A stretch of DNA of 36,495 nucleotides, taken from positions 1 through 36,495 of the IMG/VR virus record IMGVR_UViG_3300042475_002678. One strand, written 5' to 3'. This stretch comes from a virus. Shown piece after piece: positions 23,664 through 32,502 of this stretch. A program made the position numbers and the translations under genes. The notes below the pieces were generated by a model. The model saw only the letters and a program-made list of their open reading frames with translations, had not been told where the DNA came from and did no database searches. Positions within the stretch are counted from its first letter, which is position 1; each line of letters opens with the position of its first letter.

Positions 23664-23875
23664 TTGCCAGCCTCCGGGGGAGCCTTCTTCCACCACGCCT
23701 TCTTCTCGGCGTAGGACCACGCCAGCGAACCGCCCGACAGGACGATGGCCGCGAGGACCGCAACACCCTTGTCCAACTCACCTTCCACCGCCTGATACCC
23801 GACAGCAGCCGCAATCCAGGCGAGGAACATGCGAACCGCACTCTGCACCAACCCGACAATGAGAGACTTGTCCAT
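23660..23875 (-). CDS. Two-helix membrane protein, holin candidate
   Basis: A 71-residue protein: a short N-terminus, membrane helix 1 (about 8-28), a five-to-eight-residue charged turn (EGELDKG), membrane helix 2 (about 37-54) and a Lys/Trp-rich cytoplasmic tail (EKKAWWKK). This is the class II holin layout, about the size of T7 gp17.5. It directly follows the gp14-like gene. Because the endolysin here carries its own export signal, this holin may need only to depolarise the membrane. Confidence 0.7.
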   Translation of the reverse strand: MDKSLIVGLVQSAVRMFLAWIAAAVGYQAVEGELDKGVAVLAAIVLSGGSLAWSYAEKKAWWKKAPPEAGK

Positions 23876-23883
23876 GAAAACTC

Positions 23884-24456
23884 CTATGAACCGCTCACGC
23901 CTTGCAGCGCGCTCAGTTGATTCAGCCCGGCGAACAGGCCCACGCCCGACGCGAACCCGCCAACACCAGCCTGCACCGCCGCCAGCACAGGGCTTTGCCA
24001 CTGCGACCGGATGCGTGCGGCCTGTGCCTCAAACTGTGACCGCTCGGCCCGACGCTGATTGCGGGCGTTCTCTTCCACGACGTAGGTGTTCACGGCGTTG
24101 TCGCCGACCGCCTGTCGCCGGAAGTCCGACGCGCTGGCACCGCCAGCACCAGCAAACGCGACCGCCACCCGCCCGAGCGTCCGACGAAGGTTCTGGCGTT
24201 CCTTGAACAACTCCAACTGCTCGGCCTCATTGATCTGGCCAATGTTGACGCTTGACGCCAAGGCTAGGTTGTTTAGCGTGCCTTCAATCGCCCGGTTGTT
24301 CTCGAACGCCTGAATACCCGCCAACGCAGCCGTGCCAAAAGCAAGGCCAGCGGCATTGGCAACCCCATAACCACCACCGCCGCTTGGCCCGCCGATTGCT
24401 GGGTTCGACCCGATAGACGGGTCAAACTGTGGAATCGGAATGATGTTTGGATTCAT
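23884..24456 (-). CDS. gp14-like internal virion protein (ejectosome, outer-membrane component)
   Basis: A 190-residue protein, similar in size to T7 gp14 (196), directly after the gp12-like gene as in T7. It has a Pro/Gly-rich start, a hydrophobic helix (about 30-50, VANAAGLAFGTAALAGIQAF), a long charged helical centre with many Arg/Gln/Glu, and a second hydrophobic Gly/Ala segment near the C-terminus. This matches small core proteins that form the outermost part of the ejection channel. ATGA coupling with gp12-like. Confidence 0.78.
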   Translation of the reverse strand: MNPNIIPIPQFDPSIGSNPAIGGPSGGGGYGVANAAGLAFGTAALAGIQAFENNRAIEGTLNNLALASSVNIGQINEAEQLELFKERQNLRRTLGRVAVAFAGAGGASASDFRRQAVGDNAVNTYVVEENARNQRRAERSQFEAQAARIRSQWQSPVLAAVQAGVGGFASGVGLFAGLNQLSALQGVSGS

Positions 24457-27419
24457 CGCAGCATCGGAGCCTGGTTGCCCACAAACTGAACGGTCGTGAT
24501 GGTCACGGGTCGGCTGTTCTCGCTGGTGATGCGGAACGTCGTGTTCGACGTTGGCCCGCCGCCGTAGACGCGATAGACGCCTTCTTCTTCGAGTGGCGTT
24601 CCGCTAGGCGGGGTGAACGTGCGGGTCACGTCGCCCATCGCGGCAGCCCGCCGCGTGATCCAGTTGAAGCCACCGGATCGGCGATACAGCAGGTAAGCCG
24701 CCGTGACGTAAAAGCCGTGTGAAGGAATTGCAAGGTTCGTGTTCTCGCCACGCACGTAGTCGCGAGAGATGTCCACGAGCATTTCGTACTTGACGCCAGC
24801 ACGCACAACGTCACTAGACGGCGTGCCGACTGCGGCGGTGTGGTCGCCCGTGGCGCGGATCGTGGTGTTTGACGGGCGGGTGGTGGTCAACTCGGTGCCG
24901 TCGTTCTTCACGATGCAGTCGTAGTCACCATCGGTCATCGTCACGCCGTACGGGTCTTTGAGCGTCCAAGTGGTGTGGTTGCCACCACCGTCGTAGACGC
25001 CATCGACGGACGTATCAATGCTGATCGACCGATCCAGCCTGCGCGGGAAGTCGCCTGAGTCGTAGATGGTTGACTTGCCAAGGCTGGTAATGTCAGGCTC
25101 GAACCGCAGGTACTCCTGCGTGTAGCCGCCAAGCGCGTTCTCGCAGACGATGTGAAGGCCGCTGGTGAGCAGGGCCATGTCCACAACTTCGCTCTTGAAC
25201 ACGTACTTGGTCCACGCCGCCTGCTGCAATTGGTTGTTCGGCGAGCGGGTGTACCGCCACACGAAGATCGTCTTCTTTTCCTGCTCGTTCAGCACGGCCA
25301 GCAAGTTCTGCGACGGGACCGTGGCCATGCGCCGGATGTTGTCCTCGAAGAACAGGGGCACCTGCTCGGTCACGTTGTACGGGGTGTTGAACCCGCGCCC
25401 GTCGTCGTAGGCGTACTCAAGGATGCCGCTGGCAATGCGGGTTGAGCCATTCGTGGGGCTGTGCTGGCGAACCGGCACGTACAGCCGCGAGTCCATGCCC
25501 ACCGGATCGACGTTGAGCAATTCGTTGTTGAAGGCTTCCTCGATCTGCACGGAAGATGGGGTCCACGCTCCATCGGCAAATGCCTCGAACGCGCGAGCGG
25601 CGTTGGTCGTGATAAACAATGCGCTTCGGATCGGCTCAATCGCCCAGATTGTCGCCACCGACCGGCCCGGAATTGCCTTCTCGATGCGGTCGCTGTCGGC
25701 AACAACTGTGTCATCTACAAGGTAGAAGTTGTAGTAGTTGCCCGCTTCGCTCTGCACCATGTATTCGCCCGCGCCGAACGTCAGCCGCCCCTCATGGACG
25801 TTGATTGCGGTGATGGCACGGGCCAGTTGGAACGCTTCGGGAGCCTTGTTGGTCACTTCGTCGCCAGCGTCGCGAACGGTCCACGCCACTTGAGCAATCG
25901 AGAACGCTGCCGGAGTGGTCCCGTTGCCCGTGTACGAAGTGCGGGTCATCAGCACGGGCATCTTCGCCGGGTCGGGCTGGTACTCAGGCTGCGACGGGGC
26001 GGGTTTGCGGGTCCAGCGGGAAGTGATCGGGATGCGAGCGGTGGTGGCACCCGTGCCCGCCGCAACCACAATGTTTGATGCGCTACCGCCAGAGAAAGGT
26101 CGGCTAGTGTCGGTTGGTAGCGACAGGTTCTTGTCCGTTGCGGTGTCAACCAGCGTTGAATACATCGTGACGGTCGCAGCAGACCCCTTCCACGGCGAAG
26201 TCACGCGGAACGAGCCGTAGCCGCTGCTGTTGGGAATCCACCCAACGAACGCATCGGTTTCGCCAAGGTCACGGAACGCCTGCGTCCATTCGGACGCCAC
26301 GTCGTCCATGTCCTCGATGTCGCCGCTAGCAATGAGCGACGCGAACGAACGCTCAAGTTCGTACTCGCGGCCAATGCTGTTGAACGCAACGTCGGCGGTC
26401 GCAGCCAAGGCGCAACTGCGTCCGGGCGTGTAGGTCGGTCCAGACGCGGCGTCTGTCACAGTGATTTGGTCGTTGCTGTCCTTGGAAACAATCGTGACCA
26501 TGCCAACCGACGCCGACGCGCCGTAGGTAACGCCAGTGCCAGCGGTGATGCGGAGTTGGTCGCCAGCCTCAAAGGTGTAGCCAGAGAACGCGCCGGTCTT
26601 GGTCAGCGTCCATGTGTCGCCCGTCACGTTCGCAGCGGTTACGCCGGTTTGCGAGTTGGCCTGCCGCTGGAACCACACACGGAACCGCTTGGGGTCTTTA
26701 CCCGCGTCGTCCCAGTCCCCGCCTCGCAACTTCGCCCAGCCTGTCCAAGTCGGGGGGGTGTTGGTGTAGGTTGCAAACGCATCCCCGCTCGGGATGTCGT
26801 ACTGCCAGTACCCGGCGTCAAGGTCGGTGCCGTCTTCCAACGCGCGGTGATACGTCCCGTCAGCCGGGCCACTCGCCACCATCACGTCAGCGTTCTTGTA
26901 CGTCCGCTCAAGCGTGTACGCAGGGCTAGTCAGAAGCCCGGTCGCAACCTTCGTGTTGACGATGAACGTGCCGTCTGCGACGGTCAAGAATCGCAGGTCG
27001 GCGGGAGTCGCACCACCAGATGAAAGATACGTTTCTACGCCCGTGCCGTACGTCACAAGAGCGGGTGGTCCACCCTCTTCGAGCGGCCACACCCGCATCT
27101 GCGGTCCTTGATCCAATCCGTAGAACACAAGGTACTGTTCTGTCGCACTTCGACGAATCGGGTGCAGGCGGTAATCGCCGCCAGCGTTCAACAACGCGCC
27201 CGTCATGTCGCCGCTGAACCTGAGAAGCCCGGTGATTCTGCGGGTCAGCACCGTGCCCGAACGCTTGCGGCACCCGTCGAACGTGTCGAAGTCCGCGTTC
27301 TTTGCGTCCTCGACCGTGCCGGGGAATCGAATCGCTGCCGGTTGCTGGGAGATGCCACCGGAAAGCGTTGGCCGCGCGACAATCGCGGATGCTCTCGTCG
27401 CCAGATCGAATTGCGTCAT
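24453..27419 (-). CDS. Tail tubular protein B (nozzle, T7 gp12-like)
   Basis: A 988-residue protein, larger than T7 gp12 (794). It opens with the family-typical LSGGISQQPAAIRFPGTVED and NADFDTFDGCRKRSGT, and shows LEYAYDDGRGFNTPYNVTEQ and FVWRYTRSPNNQLQQAAW in the centre, all characteristic of podoviral nozzles. Multiple beta-propeller-like domains are expected; inserts account for the extra length. It forms the distal tail tube. Overlaps the gp11-like gene start region by four bases. Confidence 0.92.
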   Translation of the reverse strand: MTQFDLATRASAIVARPTLSGGISQQPAAIRFPGTVEDAKNADFDTFDGCRKRSGTVLTRRITGLLRFSGDMTGALLNAGGDYRLHPIRRSATEQYLVFYGLDQGPQMRVWPLEEGGPPALVTYGTGVETYLSSGGATPADLRFLTVADGTFIVNTKVATGLLTSPAYTLERTYKNADVMVASGPADGTYHRALEDGTDLDAGYWQYDIPSGDAFATYTNTPPTWTGWAKLRGGDWDDAGKDPKRFRVWFQRQANSQTGVTAANVTGDTWTLTKTGAFSGYTFEAGDQLRITAGTGVTYGASASVGMVTIVSKDSNDQITVTDAASGPTYTPGRSCALAATADVAFNSIGREYELERSFASLIASGDIEDMDDVASEWTQAFRDLGETDAFVGWIPNSSGYGSFRVTSPWKGSAATVTMYSTLVDTATDKNLSLPTDTSRPFSGGSASNIVVAAGTGATTARIPITSRWTRKPAPSQPEYQPDPAKMPVLMTRTSYTGNGTTPAAFSIAQVAWTVRDAGDEVTNKAPEAFQLARAITAINVHEGRLTFGAGEYMVQSEAGNYYNFYLVDDTVVADSDRIEKAIPGRSVATIWAIEPIRSALFITTNAARAFEAFADGAWTPSSVQIEEAFNNELLNVDPVGMDSRLYVPVRQHSPTNGSTRIASGILEYAYDDGRGFNTPYNVTEQVPLFFEDNIRRMATVPSQNLLAVLNEQEKKTIFVWRYTRSPNNQLQQAAWTKYVFKSEVVDMALLTSGLHIVCENALGGYTQEYLRFEPDITSLGKSTIYDSGDFPRRLDRSISIDTSVDGVYDGGGNHTTWTLKDPYGVTMTDGDYDCIVKNDGTELTTTRPSNTTIRATGDHTAAVGTPSSDVVRAGVKYEMLVDISRDYVRGENTNLAIPSHGFYVTAAYLLYRRSGGFNWITRRAAAMGDVTRTFTPPSGTPLEEEGVYRVYGGGPTSNTTFRITSENSRPVTITTVQFVGNQAPMLR

Positions 27420-28018
27420 TGCAGATTAGGCTGGGACGGAATCAGCGGTTGGTTCTGCGGGGCGGGAGGCGACATCGGAGAACGCTTGGCCGACAATTCG
27501 TTGACCGCACGAACCTGCTGGTACGCGGCGTCAACGCGGGTGTCGCGGCTGGTCACGCTCTGGAACTCAATCAGTGCGTTGTTCATGCACAGCGATTGCA
27601 GGTTGGGGTCGCGGATGTTGTTCACTTCCTCGTCCTCAACCACGGCAAACTGATACGTCCCGTCTGGGAACGTGGTGGTGCTGCCCTCGGCGTTGTAGAT
27701 CAGAGCCGTGCCGTTCTGCAAGTACCAGTTGCGCCGTTCGTCGCGCCCGATAGGACGGGCGAAGATGGCGTTGGTTGGGGCGGTGATGGTGTTGGGGGCA
27801 CCAGAAACGGTGACGGCAAACACTCGGCTCGTCTGCCGCCATTCGCGGGCGAGCGTGTCGCGTGTCGCCATGTCAAGGTAGTTCTCGGCCTGCCCCGCGT
27901 CGGACGTGCCGTAGGTCTTGCTGGGCCACGATCCGCTTGAATCAAGAGCCGACACAGGCAGGTGCCCGCACGCGCGCAGCATCTTGTTCACCAGTTGGAG
28001 TTTGGTGTGAAACGCCAT
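27416..28018 (-). CDS. Second tail tubular protein A-like (gp11-type adaptor)
   Basis: A 200-residue protein with the gp11-like opening LVNKMLRACGHLPVSALDSS, then AENYLDMATRDTLAREW, then the beta section ending FPDGTYQFAVVEDEEV and a helical FQSVTSRDTRVDAAYQQVRA. It is the immediate neighbour of the gp12-like gene, as gp11 is in T7. A second gp11-like gene lies 1.8 kb upstream (29769-30410). One may be the true adaptor and the other an extra ring component. TAATG start overlap. Confidence 0.78.
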   Translation of the reverse strand: MAFHTKLQLVNKMLRACGHLPVSALDSSGSWPSKTYGTSDAGQAENYLDMATRDTLAREWRQTSRVFAVTVSGAPNTITAPTNAIFARPIGRDERRNWYLQNGTALIYNAEGSTTTFPDGTYQFAVVEDEEVNNIRDPNLQSLCMNNALIEFQSVTSRDTRVDAAYQQVRAVNELSAKRSPMSPPAPQNQPLIPSQPNLQ

Positions 28019-28467
28019 TAGACAGTCTCCACAAAGATTTCAAGGCACCACGCGATTGCGTTGGTCGAACCGGATGGCCACGTAATCGCGAACGTCACGG
28101 CCTGCCCGTTGGTCAGGACGAGGCCAAGCGTGTTGCCATAGGGCGAGTTGCTGTTGAAGTAGGGCGTTGCCAGCGTCGTCGGAGAACCCGGCGCGTCGCA
28201 GCCCGTGCCGTACACGGTGAAACCGGCTGCGGTCGTCGGTTCAAGTTGCCCGAGCGTTGCCGCCGTTCCCAACGTCGCGGGCGTGGTGCCGCGCTGAATC
28301 GTGATCGTGCCCTTCTTGTCGTCGGGCTTTGCGTTGTCGGTCGTAAGGCTGTAACTACCGACCGAGATAACAGTCTGTGCATCGTCACACACCACGGCAA
28401 CGCGCTGCGTACCGCCACTGCTTAGGATTGATCCCGAAAGCGGGACTCGAATCATTCTTCGTGCCAT
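28018..28467 (-). CDS. Small beta-rich virion protein candidate
   Basis: A 149-residue protein, uncharged and rich in Thr, Gly and Ser, with beta strands such as VAVVCDDAQTVISVGSYSLTT and a C-terminal AWCLEIFVETV. A role as head or tail decoration is likely from position between tail genes. The ATG at 28467 has AAGGAG five bases upstream. Family not recognised. Confidence 0.68.
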   Translation of the reverse strand: MARRMIRVPLSGSILSSGGTQRVAVVCDDAQTVISVGSYSLTTDNAKPDDKKGTITIQRGTTPATLGTAATLGQLEPTTAAGFTVYGTGCDAPGSPTTLATPYFNSNSPYGNTLGLVLTNGQAVTFAITWPSGSTNAIAWCLEIFVETV

Positions 28468-28476
28468 GATTGCTCC

Positions 28477-29769
28477 TTACCACGGCAGAGTGATAATGCC
28501 ACCGCTGCCCATGTTGTTTCCGCCTGTGACGCCGCTAGAGGACGACGTGTCGTCCCCCGGAGGGCCTTGGTTGTTGCCGCCGCCAACACCGCCGCCGGGC
28601 GGGTCTTCTGTGTCGTCCAGTGGTGGACCGCCCTCATTGGGGCCTTCTGGCTTTTCCGTGATGTCGCCCGGTGGTGGACCGCCGACGTTCGGGCCGCTAC
28701 TTCCACCGCCGCCTCCGCTGCCGTCAGTCCTTCGATACACAACCTGAGAGACATCGAGCGTGGCAAAAGTCCCAGACGGCGCGCTCCAATCTGGCACCGT
28801 GCCGGGGATGAGGAACACGCTTGACTCTTCGTCTTCGCAGCACTCCTGCGAATCGGGGTCGTACGTGTCAATGGTGATTGGATGAACCTCGGCACACTCA
28901 ACAGCCGGGTTCTCTTGGGCCGCAATGCCCGCGTAGTAGTCGCACAGGAAGTCGAACGTGTCGGGCCGCGTCAACTCGAAGCCCGTGTAGGGCGAGATGA
29001 CAAAGCCACGGTCGATGAGTTCTTGGGCCTCGGCAATCGTGAAGTCAGAGTCGCCGAATCGCGGGCAAACGTGTAGTTCGGTTCCCTGTGACGCCGTGAT
29101 GTTGTTGGGCTTGTAGAAGGTCTTGTAGTTGGGCCACACCACCATGTAGGGCCGCTCGAACGGTTCGGGATAGCGAACCAGCAGGCCCGAAGGCGGTGCC
29201 GCAAACGACACGGGCCACAACTCCCCGCCCGTCTTCCAACCCGCGTCTTCAAGTGCCGCAAGGATCGGCTTGCGTGCAACCCCGTCTGCGGCGGTCGCCT
29301 CGCTTGCGTCGATCCAGGTGAACGTGAATCCGAGTTCCTTGAGCGGGGCAATCGCGTTCACGAAGAACGCCGGGCTTGGCACAACATCCGCCGTGGTGTC
29401 AATCGAAGACTGATCCTCGGGCAGCGTGTTGTGCATGATGCCCTGATAGATTGCATACTCGCGTCCTTCGGTCTTGAAGTCTGCGAAGTTATTGGCAAAC
29501 CAGTTGGCAATCTGCGGGTAGTGATTGGTCCAGACGTACCACGTTGCAGCCGGGGCGTTCTCGCCAACCTTGAATCCAACGGGGTAGTTGACGCAAATGG
29601 TCGTCGCGCTCAGCCGCGTGGCCAACGCTTCCACGGCGGGCCACGCCGCCTCTGGCGTTGGCAGCACGTCGCCGCGAAGCCCGCCAGGATTCGTTGTCGA
29701 GTAGTTGTCGCCGCTGCCCCACTGCCAATGCAGATGCGGGCGACGGCGCGGCTTGAACGGGGCGGGCAT
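28477..29769 (-). CDS. Tail-associated protein with possible TIM-barrel/glycosidase-like domain and Gly-Pro repeat tail
   Basis: A 430-residue protein. Residues 1-300 alternate strands and helices with many aromatic residues (WYVWTNHYPQIANWFANNF, FTFTWIDASEATAADG, WPVSFAAPPSGLLVRYPEP), reminiscent of glycoside-hydrolase-like barrels, with possible acidic residues near WIDASE. A Cys/Glu cluster (QECCEDEESS) follows. The last about 75 residues are a Gly/Pro/Asp low-complexity region with GPNVGGPPPGD and GPNEGGPPLDD repeats, ending GGIITLPW. Located between the two gp11-like genes. Enzyme function is unproven; a structural fibre is equally possible. Confidence 0.65.
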   Translation of the reverse strand: MPAPFKPRRRPHLHWQWGSGDNYSTTNPGGLRGDVLPTPEAAWPAVEALATRLSATTICVNYPVGFKVGENAPAATWYVWTNHYPQIANWFANNFADFKTEGREYAIYQGIMHNTLPEDQSSIDTTADVVPSPAFFVNAIAPLKELGFTFTWIDASEATAADGVARKPILAALEDAGWKTGGELWPVSFAAPPSGLLVRYPEPFERPYMVVWPNYKTFYKPNNITASQGTELHVCPRFGDSDFTIAEAQELIDRGFVISPYTGFELTRPDTFDFLCDYYAGIAAQENPAVECAEVHPITIDTYDPDSQECCEDEESSVFLIPGTVPDWSAPSGTFATLDVSQVVYRRTDGSGGGGGSSGPNVGGPPPGDITEKPEGPNEGGPPLDDTEDPPGGGVGGGNNQGPPGDDTSSSSGVTGGNNMGSGGIITLPW

Positions 29770-30410
29770 TAGCGTCGCTCCGCGTCGTATCCGTTCCAGA
29801 ACAGGCTTGTGGCGTTGTCGTGTGCCCCGACGATGTACCAGCCTTCGGGAGCAAGGGCGTTGCTGTTTGCCAGCGTGTCAACCGGCTTGCTCTGCATGTC
29901 GCGAACCTGCGCCTCTGCCATCGAACGCTTGGCCTGCGCGTCGAGTTTGCCGTACATGCCAGCCAGTTCCGGCGAGGTTGAGGACCGCTGGGCCGCAAAC
30001 TCCGCAGCCGCGATGTCCACCACGGCGCGGCGAACGTGCATCGGCAAGCACTCGGGCTTGTAGAGCAGGCTCACGCGGACGCGCGTGGTGTTGGTGAACA
30101 CATCGGTCTGGTTCTGGCGGTCGTACAGGAACTCGCCAACCTGCACCAGTTCAAGGTGCCCGCTGGTGTTGTCGCTTTCGATGAACAGAGTGCCAGCGGG
30201 AACCGCGAGCTTGCCGTTCACGTCGGGCGTGATTTCCTGATTGAGCCGATCCGAGAACGCCCAGCGATGGGCCTGCTGGACTTCGCGGGAGACTTGATCC
30301 AGAATCTCCTCGGCAGTACCCAGTTCCGAGCGGGTGCCCGTGTCGAGGCCGGGCGACGGATTCCGACCGCACTTGGTCAGGATCAATCGCACCATCTGTT
30401 GTCTGTTCAT
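29769..30410 (-). CDS. Tail tubular protein A (T7 gp11-like adaptor)
   Basis: A 213-residue protein with the gp11 pattern: helices with EEILDQVSREVQQAHRWAF, beta strands (GKLAVPAGTLFIESDN), then LYDRQNQTDVFTNTTRV, ECLPMHVRRAVVDIAAAEFAAQR and a helical SPELAGMYGKLDAQ. These correspond closely in order to the YVYDRTSQSDRF and PECFRYWIVTKASRQF segments of T7 gp11. It connects portal to nozzle. Begins right after a strong hairpin/terminator, so its level is probably lower than that of capsid genes. Confidence 0.88.
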   Translation of the reverse strand: MNRQQMVRLILTKCGRNPSPGLDTGTRSELGTAEEILDQVSREVQQAHRWAFSDRLNQEITPDVNGKLAVPAGTLFIESDNTSGHLELVQVGEFLYDRQNQTDVFTNTTRVRVSLLYKPECLPMHVRRAVVDIAAAEFAAQRSSTSPELAGMYGKLDAQAKRSMAEAQVRDMQSKPVDTLANSNALAPEGWYIVGAHDNATSLFWNGYDAERR

Positions 30411-30449
30411 GGTAAAACCACCCCGGACGCTTTCGCATCGACGGGGTGG
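30411..30449 (-). terminator. Intrinsic terminator before the gp11-like gene
   Basis: On the minus strand CCACCCCG pairs with CGGGGTGG, with an inner GATGC/GCGTC stem closed by a GAAA tetraloop, and is followed by TTTTA. It separates the 215-residue gene from the tail genes and partly contains the only Shine-Dalgarno-like GGGGTGG for the gp11-like start. Confidence 0.65.
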
Positions 30450-30466
30450 GGGTGAGGGAGGGCTAT

Positions 30467-31114
30467 TTAGTTGTTGGTGCTGTTGTTGAGGCCGATGGAA
30501 TCGACGACGAGGACGAGTTCGCCATTGATGGTCAGAACACAGTCCGCGTCAATGTCCGTGTCGGTCTGAACGCCGATGTTGAAGAACAACTTGGGGGTTG
30601 CGCTGTTGACGAACAAGACCGAAGACATGCCGCCAGTTGCATAGGCAATCTGGTTGGTAGTGTCCCAGCCCGCAGCCCCGCCTGTTTCCGCGTTCGCCAA
30701 CTGCGTTGCGGGGATGACGTTCTGCATTGTGGTCGCCAGCGTGCTTGCGGAAGCAGTTGCCGTGCCAACGCCAAATCGCACCGAAGTGGCCGCGTTGTTG
30801 ATGTTTGCGTCTGCCCCGTCCTTCGCAAGAGACAGCGTGCAGGCGGCGTGGTTGATCTTTGTAAAGGTGCGAAGACTTGCGTTGAACGTGCCGAGTTCAA
30901 GGCCCGCGTAGGCCAATGCGTTCGTCACGGTCAACTTGACGTTGTTGAAGCGAATACGAATCTGCGTGGTGGGCGAGTAGGGGTCGCTGCAACGAACCGA
31001 GAACCGACCATTGGCCGGGTCCGAAGGCTGCGTTGCCGTCCACATCGCCGCAATGTCCTCGTTGGGGTTGCAAATAACCCCACGAGATGCGTCTTGATAA
31101 TTGGCGTTTGCCAT
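30467..31114 (-). CDS. Virion protein next to major capsid (decoration candidate)
   Basis: A 215-residue protein, beta-rich, uncharged and high in Asn, Thr and Ala (RIRFNNVKLTVTNALAYAG, CVLTINGELVLVVDSIGLN). It lies immediately downstream of the capsid gene, between two hairpins, in the position often held by head decoration or head fibre proteins. GGAG precedes the ATG by ten bases. No family recognised. Confidence 0.7.
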   Translation of the reverse strand: MANANYQDASRGVICNPNEDIAAMWTATQPSDPANGRFSVRCSDPYSPTTQIRIRFNNVKLTVTNALAYAGLELGTFNASLRTFTKINHAACTLSLAKDGADANINNAATSVRFGVGTATASASTLATTMQNVIPATQLANAETGGAAGWDTTNQIAYATGGMSSVLFVNSATPKLFFNIGVQTDTDIDADCVLTINGELVLVVDSIGLNNSTNN

Positions 31115-31131
31115 TGGGTGTTTTCTCCAAA

Positions 31132-31158
31132 GCGGCGGGGGCCGAAGCCCCCAGCCGC
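31132..31158 (-). terminator. UUCG-tetraloop hairpin after the capsid gene
   Basis: Minus-strand GGGGGC-UUCG-GCCCCC is extended by GCGGC/GCCGC with one bulged base. It is extremely stable, but only a short TTT follows. More likely an mRNA stabiliser or partial terminator than a full stop. Confidence 0.55.
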
Positions 31159-31168
31159 GTCAAATTCA

Positions 31169-32332
31169 TTACACTGCTGCGCGAGTCGAGGTCGTTTGGG
31201 TGTTGATTTCGATGGCGAACGCGCACTCGGGGTTGAGCGGCGCGATCGTCCACTGGCCGACGAGCGCGAAAGTCTCGGACAGGCCGAGTTCGTGCTTGTC
31301 GTACACGGCCATCATCGGCTTCTCTTCGGTGACGTGAATTGCACCCTTGCCGCCGTTGGTCGCGACCATGCCGAGCAGAACCGGGAAGCCGGTAGAGCCG
31401 GTCGGGTTGAAGTTCCCGCGAAGCGCGCTGGGGCCGTCGATGACGTTGGAGGCGGGAAGAACACCCGCGCCGTAGTTACCGTTGGACGGCAGCGTGCTTT
31501 CGTCGCCGGTGTAGCGGTTGACCGTCGCGAGGATGGTCAGGTCGAACGCGGGCAGGTAGACCGCCTTGCGTTGCAGGTTGCCATTGCTCAGGATGATGTT
31601 GTCGGTCGTGAAGGCGCGTTCGTTGCCGTACGCCTGCAAGCCCGCCATGAACTCTGAGTCGGCAATGGCAAGACGCTGGCCGGGTCCATTCGGAGCGTTC
31701 TTCTGGTCCAAGGTCAGACGCAGAAGTTCCAAGCACCGGAAGGTGTTTTCACGGGACGTAGAGCCGCCAATACCAATCGCCGCGCTGACGCAAGCGTTCA
31801 GAGAGCCGGGGTTGCCACCGCCTTGCGAGATGATCGTACCCTGATTGTGCGCCCACAGAGGAACGCCGCTCACGGTGATGGTCTTGGACGCGGCACGAGC
31901 AGCCAGAGCCAACGCGCGAACCACGCGACGGCTCTTGAGGATGCCCATGTTGTAGCGGTGCTGGCGACCCACGTTGGCCATCGTCTGAGCAGCCCACTCC
32001 ACGCGACGAGAATCAGACTCGTGCAGCGTGTGCGCCTGATAGAGCAGGTCGTCGGCTTCGCGCGTGATGGTCTTGTAGAACTGACCGGACACCTGCCCGT
32101 TCATCACGTCGCCCTTGGCGAGCGTCAGCGGGGCGGGCGTTCCAGCGTCGAAGCGGTGGCGGTACGAGCCGCCCGGCTCGGCGGGAATGTTGGTGATACC
32201 AGCAATGTTGGTGTTGTCAAACACCGGCTCGGCCTGCATGGGCAGGTTGGTACCCTGCACATACATTTCGAGCAGCATCGAACGATCATCCGTAGAGCCG
32301 TCGTTGGCCCCAGGATTGATGAAAACTGCCAT
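31169..32332 (-). CDS. Major capsid protein (T7 gp10-like, HK97 fold)
   Basis: A 387-residue protein near the T7 gp10 length, placed after the scaffold and before tail genes. It starts MAVFINPGANDGSTDDRSML. EMYVQGTNLPMQAEPVFDNT, FYKTITREADDLLYQAHTLHE and NGNYGAGVLPASNVIDG fit podoviral capsid proteins of this group. The ATG at 32332 has AAGGA upstream. It is insulated by a terminator upstream (32503-32533) and a stable hairpin downstream, so it probably has its own promoter or processed transcript. Confidence 0.9.
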   Translation of the reverse strand: MAVFINPGANDGSTDDRSMLLEMYVQGTNLPMQAEPVFDNTNIAGITNIPAEPGGSYRHRFDAGTPAPLTLAKGDVMNGQVSGQFYKTITREADDLLYQAHTLHESDSRRVEWAAQTMANVGRQHRYNMGILKSRRVVRALALAARAASKTITVSGVPLWAHNQGTIISQGGGNPGSLNACVSAAIGIGGSTSRENTFRCLELLRLTLDQKNAPNGPGQRLAIADSEFMAGLQAYGNERAFTTDNIILSNGNLQRKAVYLPAFDLTILATVNRYTGDESTLPSNGNYGAGVLPASNVIDGPSALRGNFNPTGSTGFPVLLGMVATNGGKGAIHVTEEKPMMAVYDKHELGLSETFALVGQWTIAPLNPECAFAIEINTQTTSTRAAV

Positions 32333-32359
32333 GTGTTGATTCCTTCTGAATCAGTGCAA

Positions 32360-32388
32360 GCGACACCCCGCCTGTGCCGAGGTGTCGC
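32360..32388 (-). promoter_or_regulatory. Leader hairpin of the capsid gene
   Basis: GCGACACC (32360-32367) pairs with GGTGTCGC (32381-32388) with perfect 8-bp arms, in the roughly 170-bp leader between the terminator and the capsid ATG. The rest of the leader contains no gene. It could stabilise the capsid mRNA or mark an RNase processing site. No clear sigma70 promoter was seen here. Confidence 0.5.
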
Positions 32389-32502
32389 TACATGGCGCGT
32401 CCGTCAACCGGGTCGGCATGGCCGAGTGTCCGGTTCGTGGCGTGCTACTTTGCGGCTCGTGGGATCGCGTTCGCGTGCGTGGTACACCCACGCCTGCGAC
32501 TG

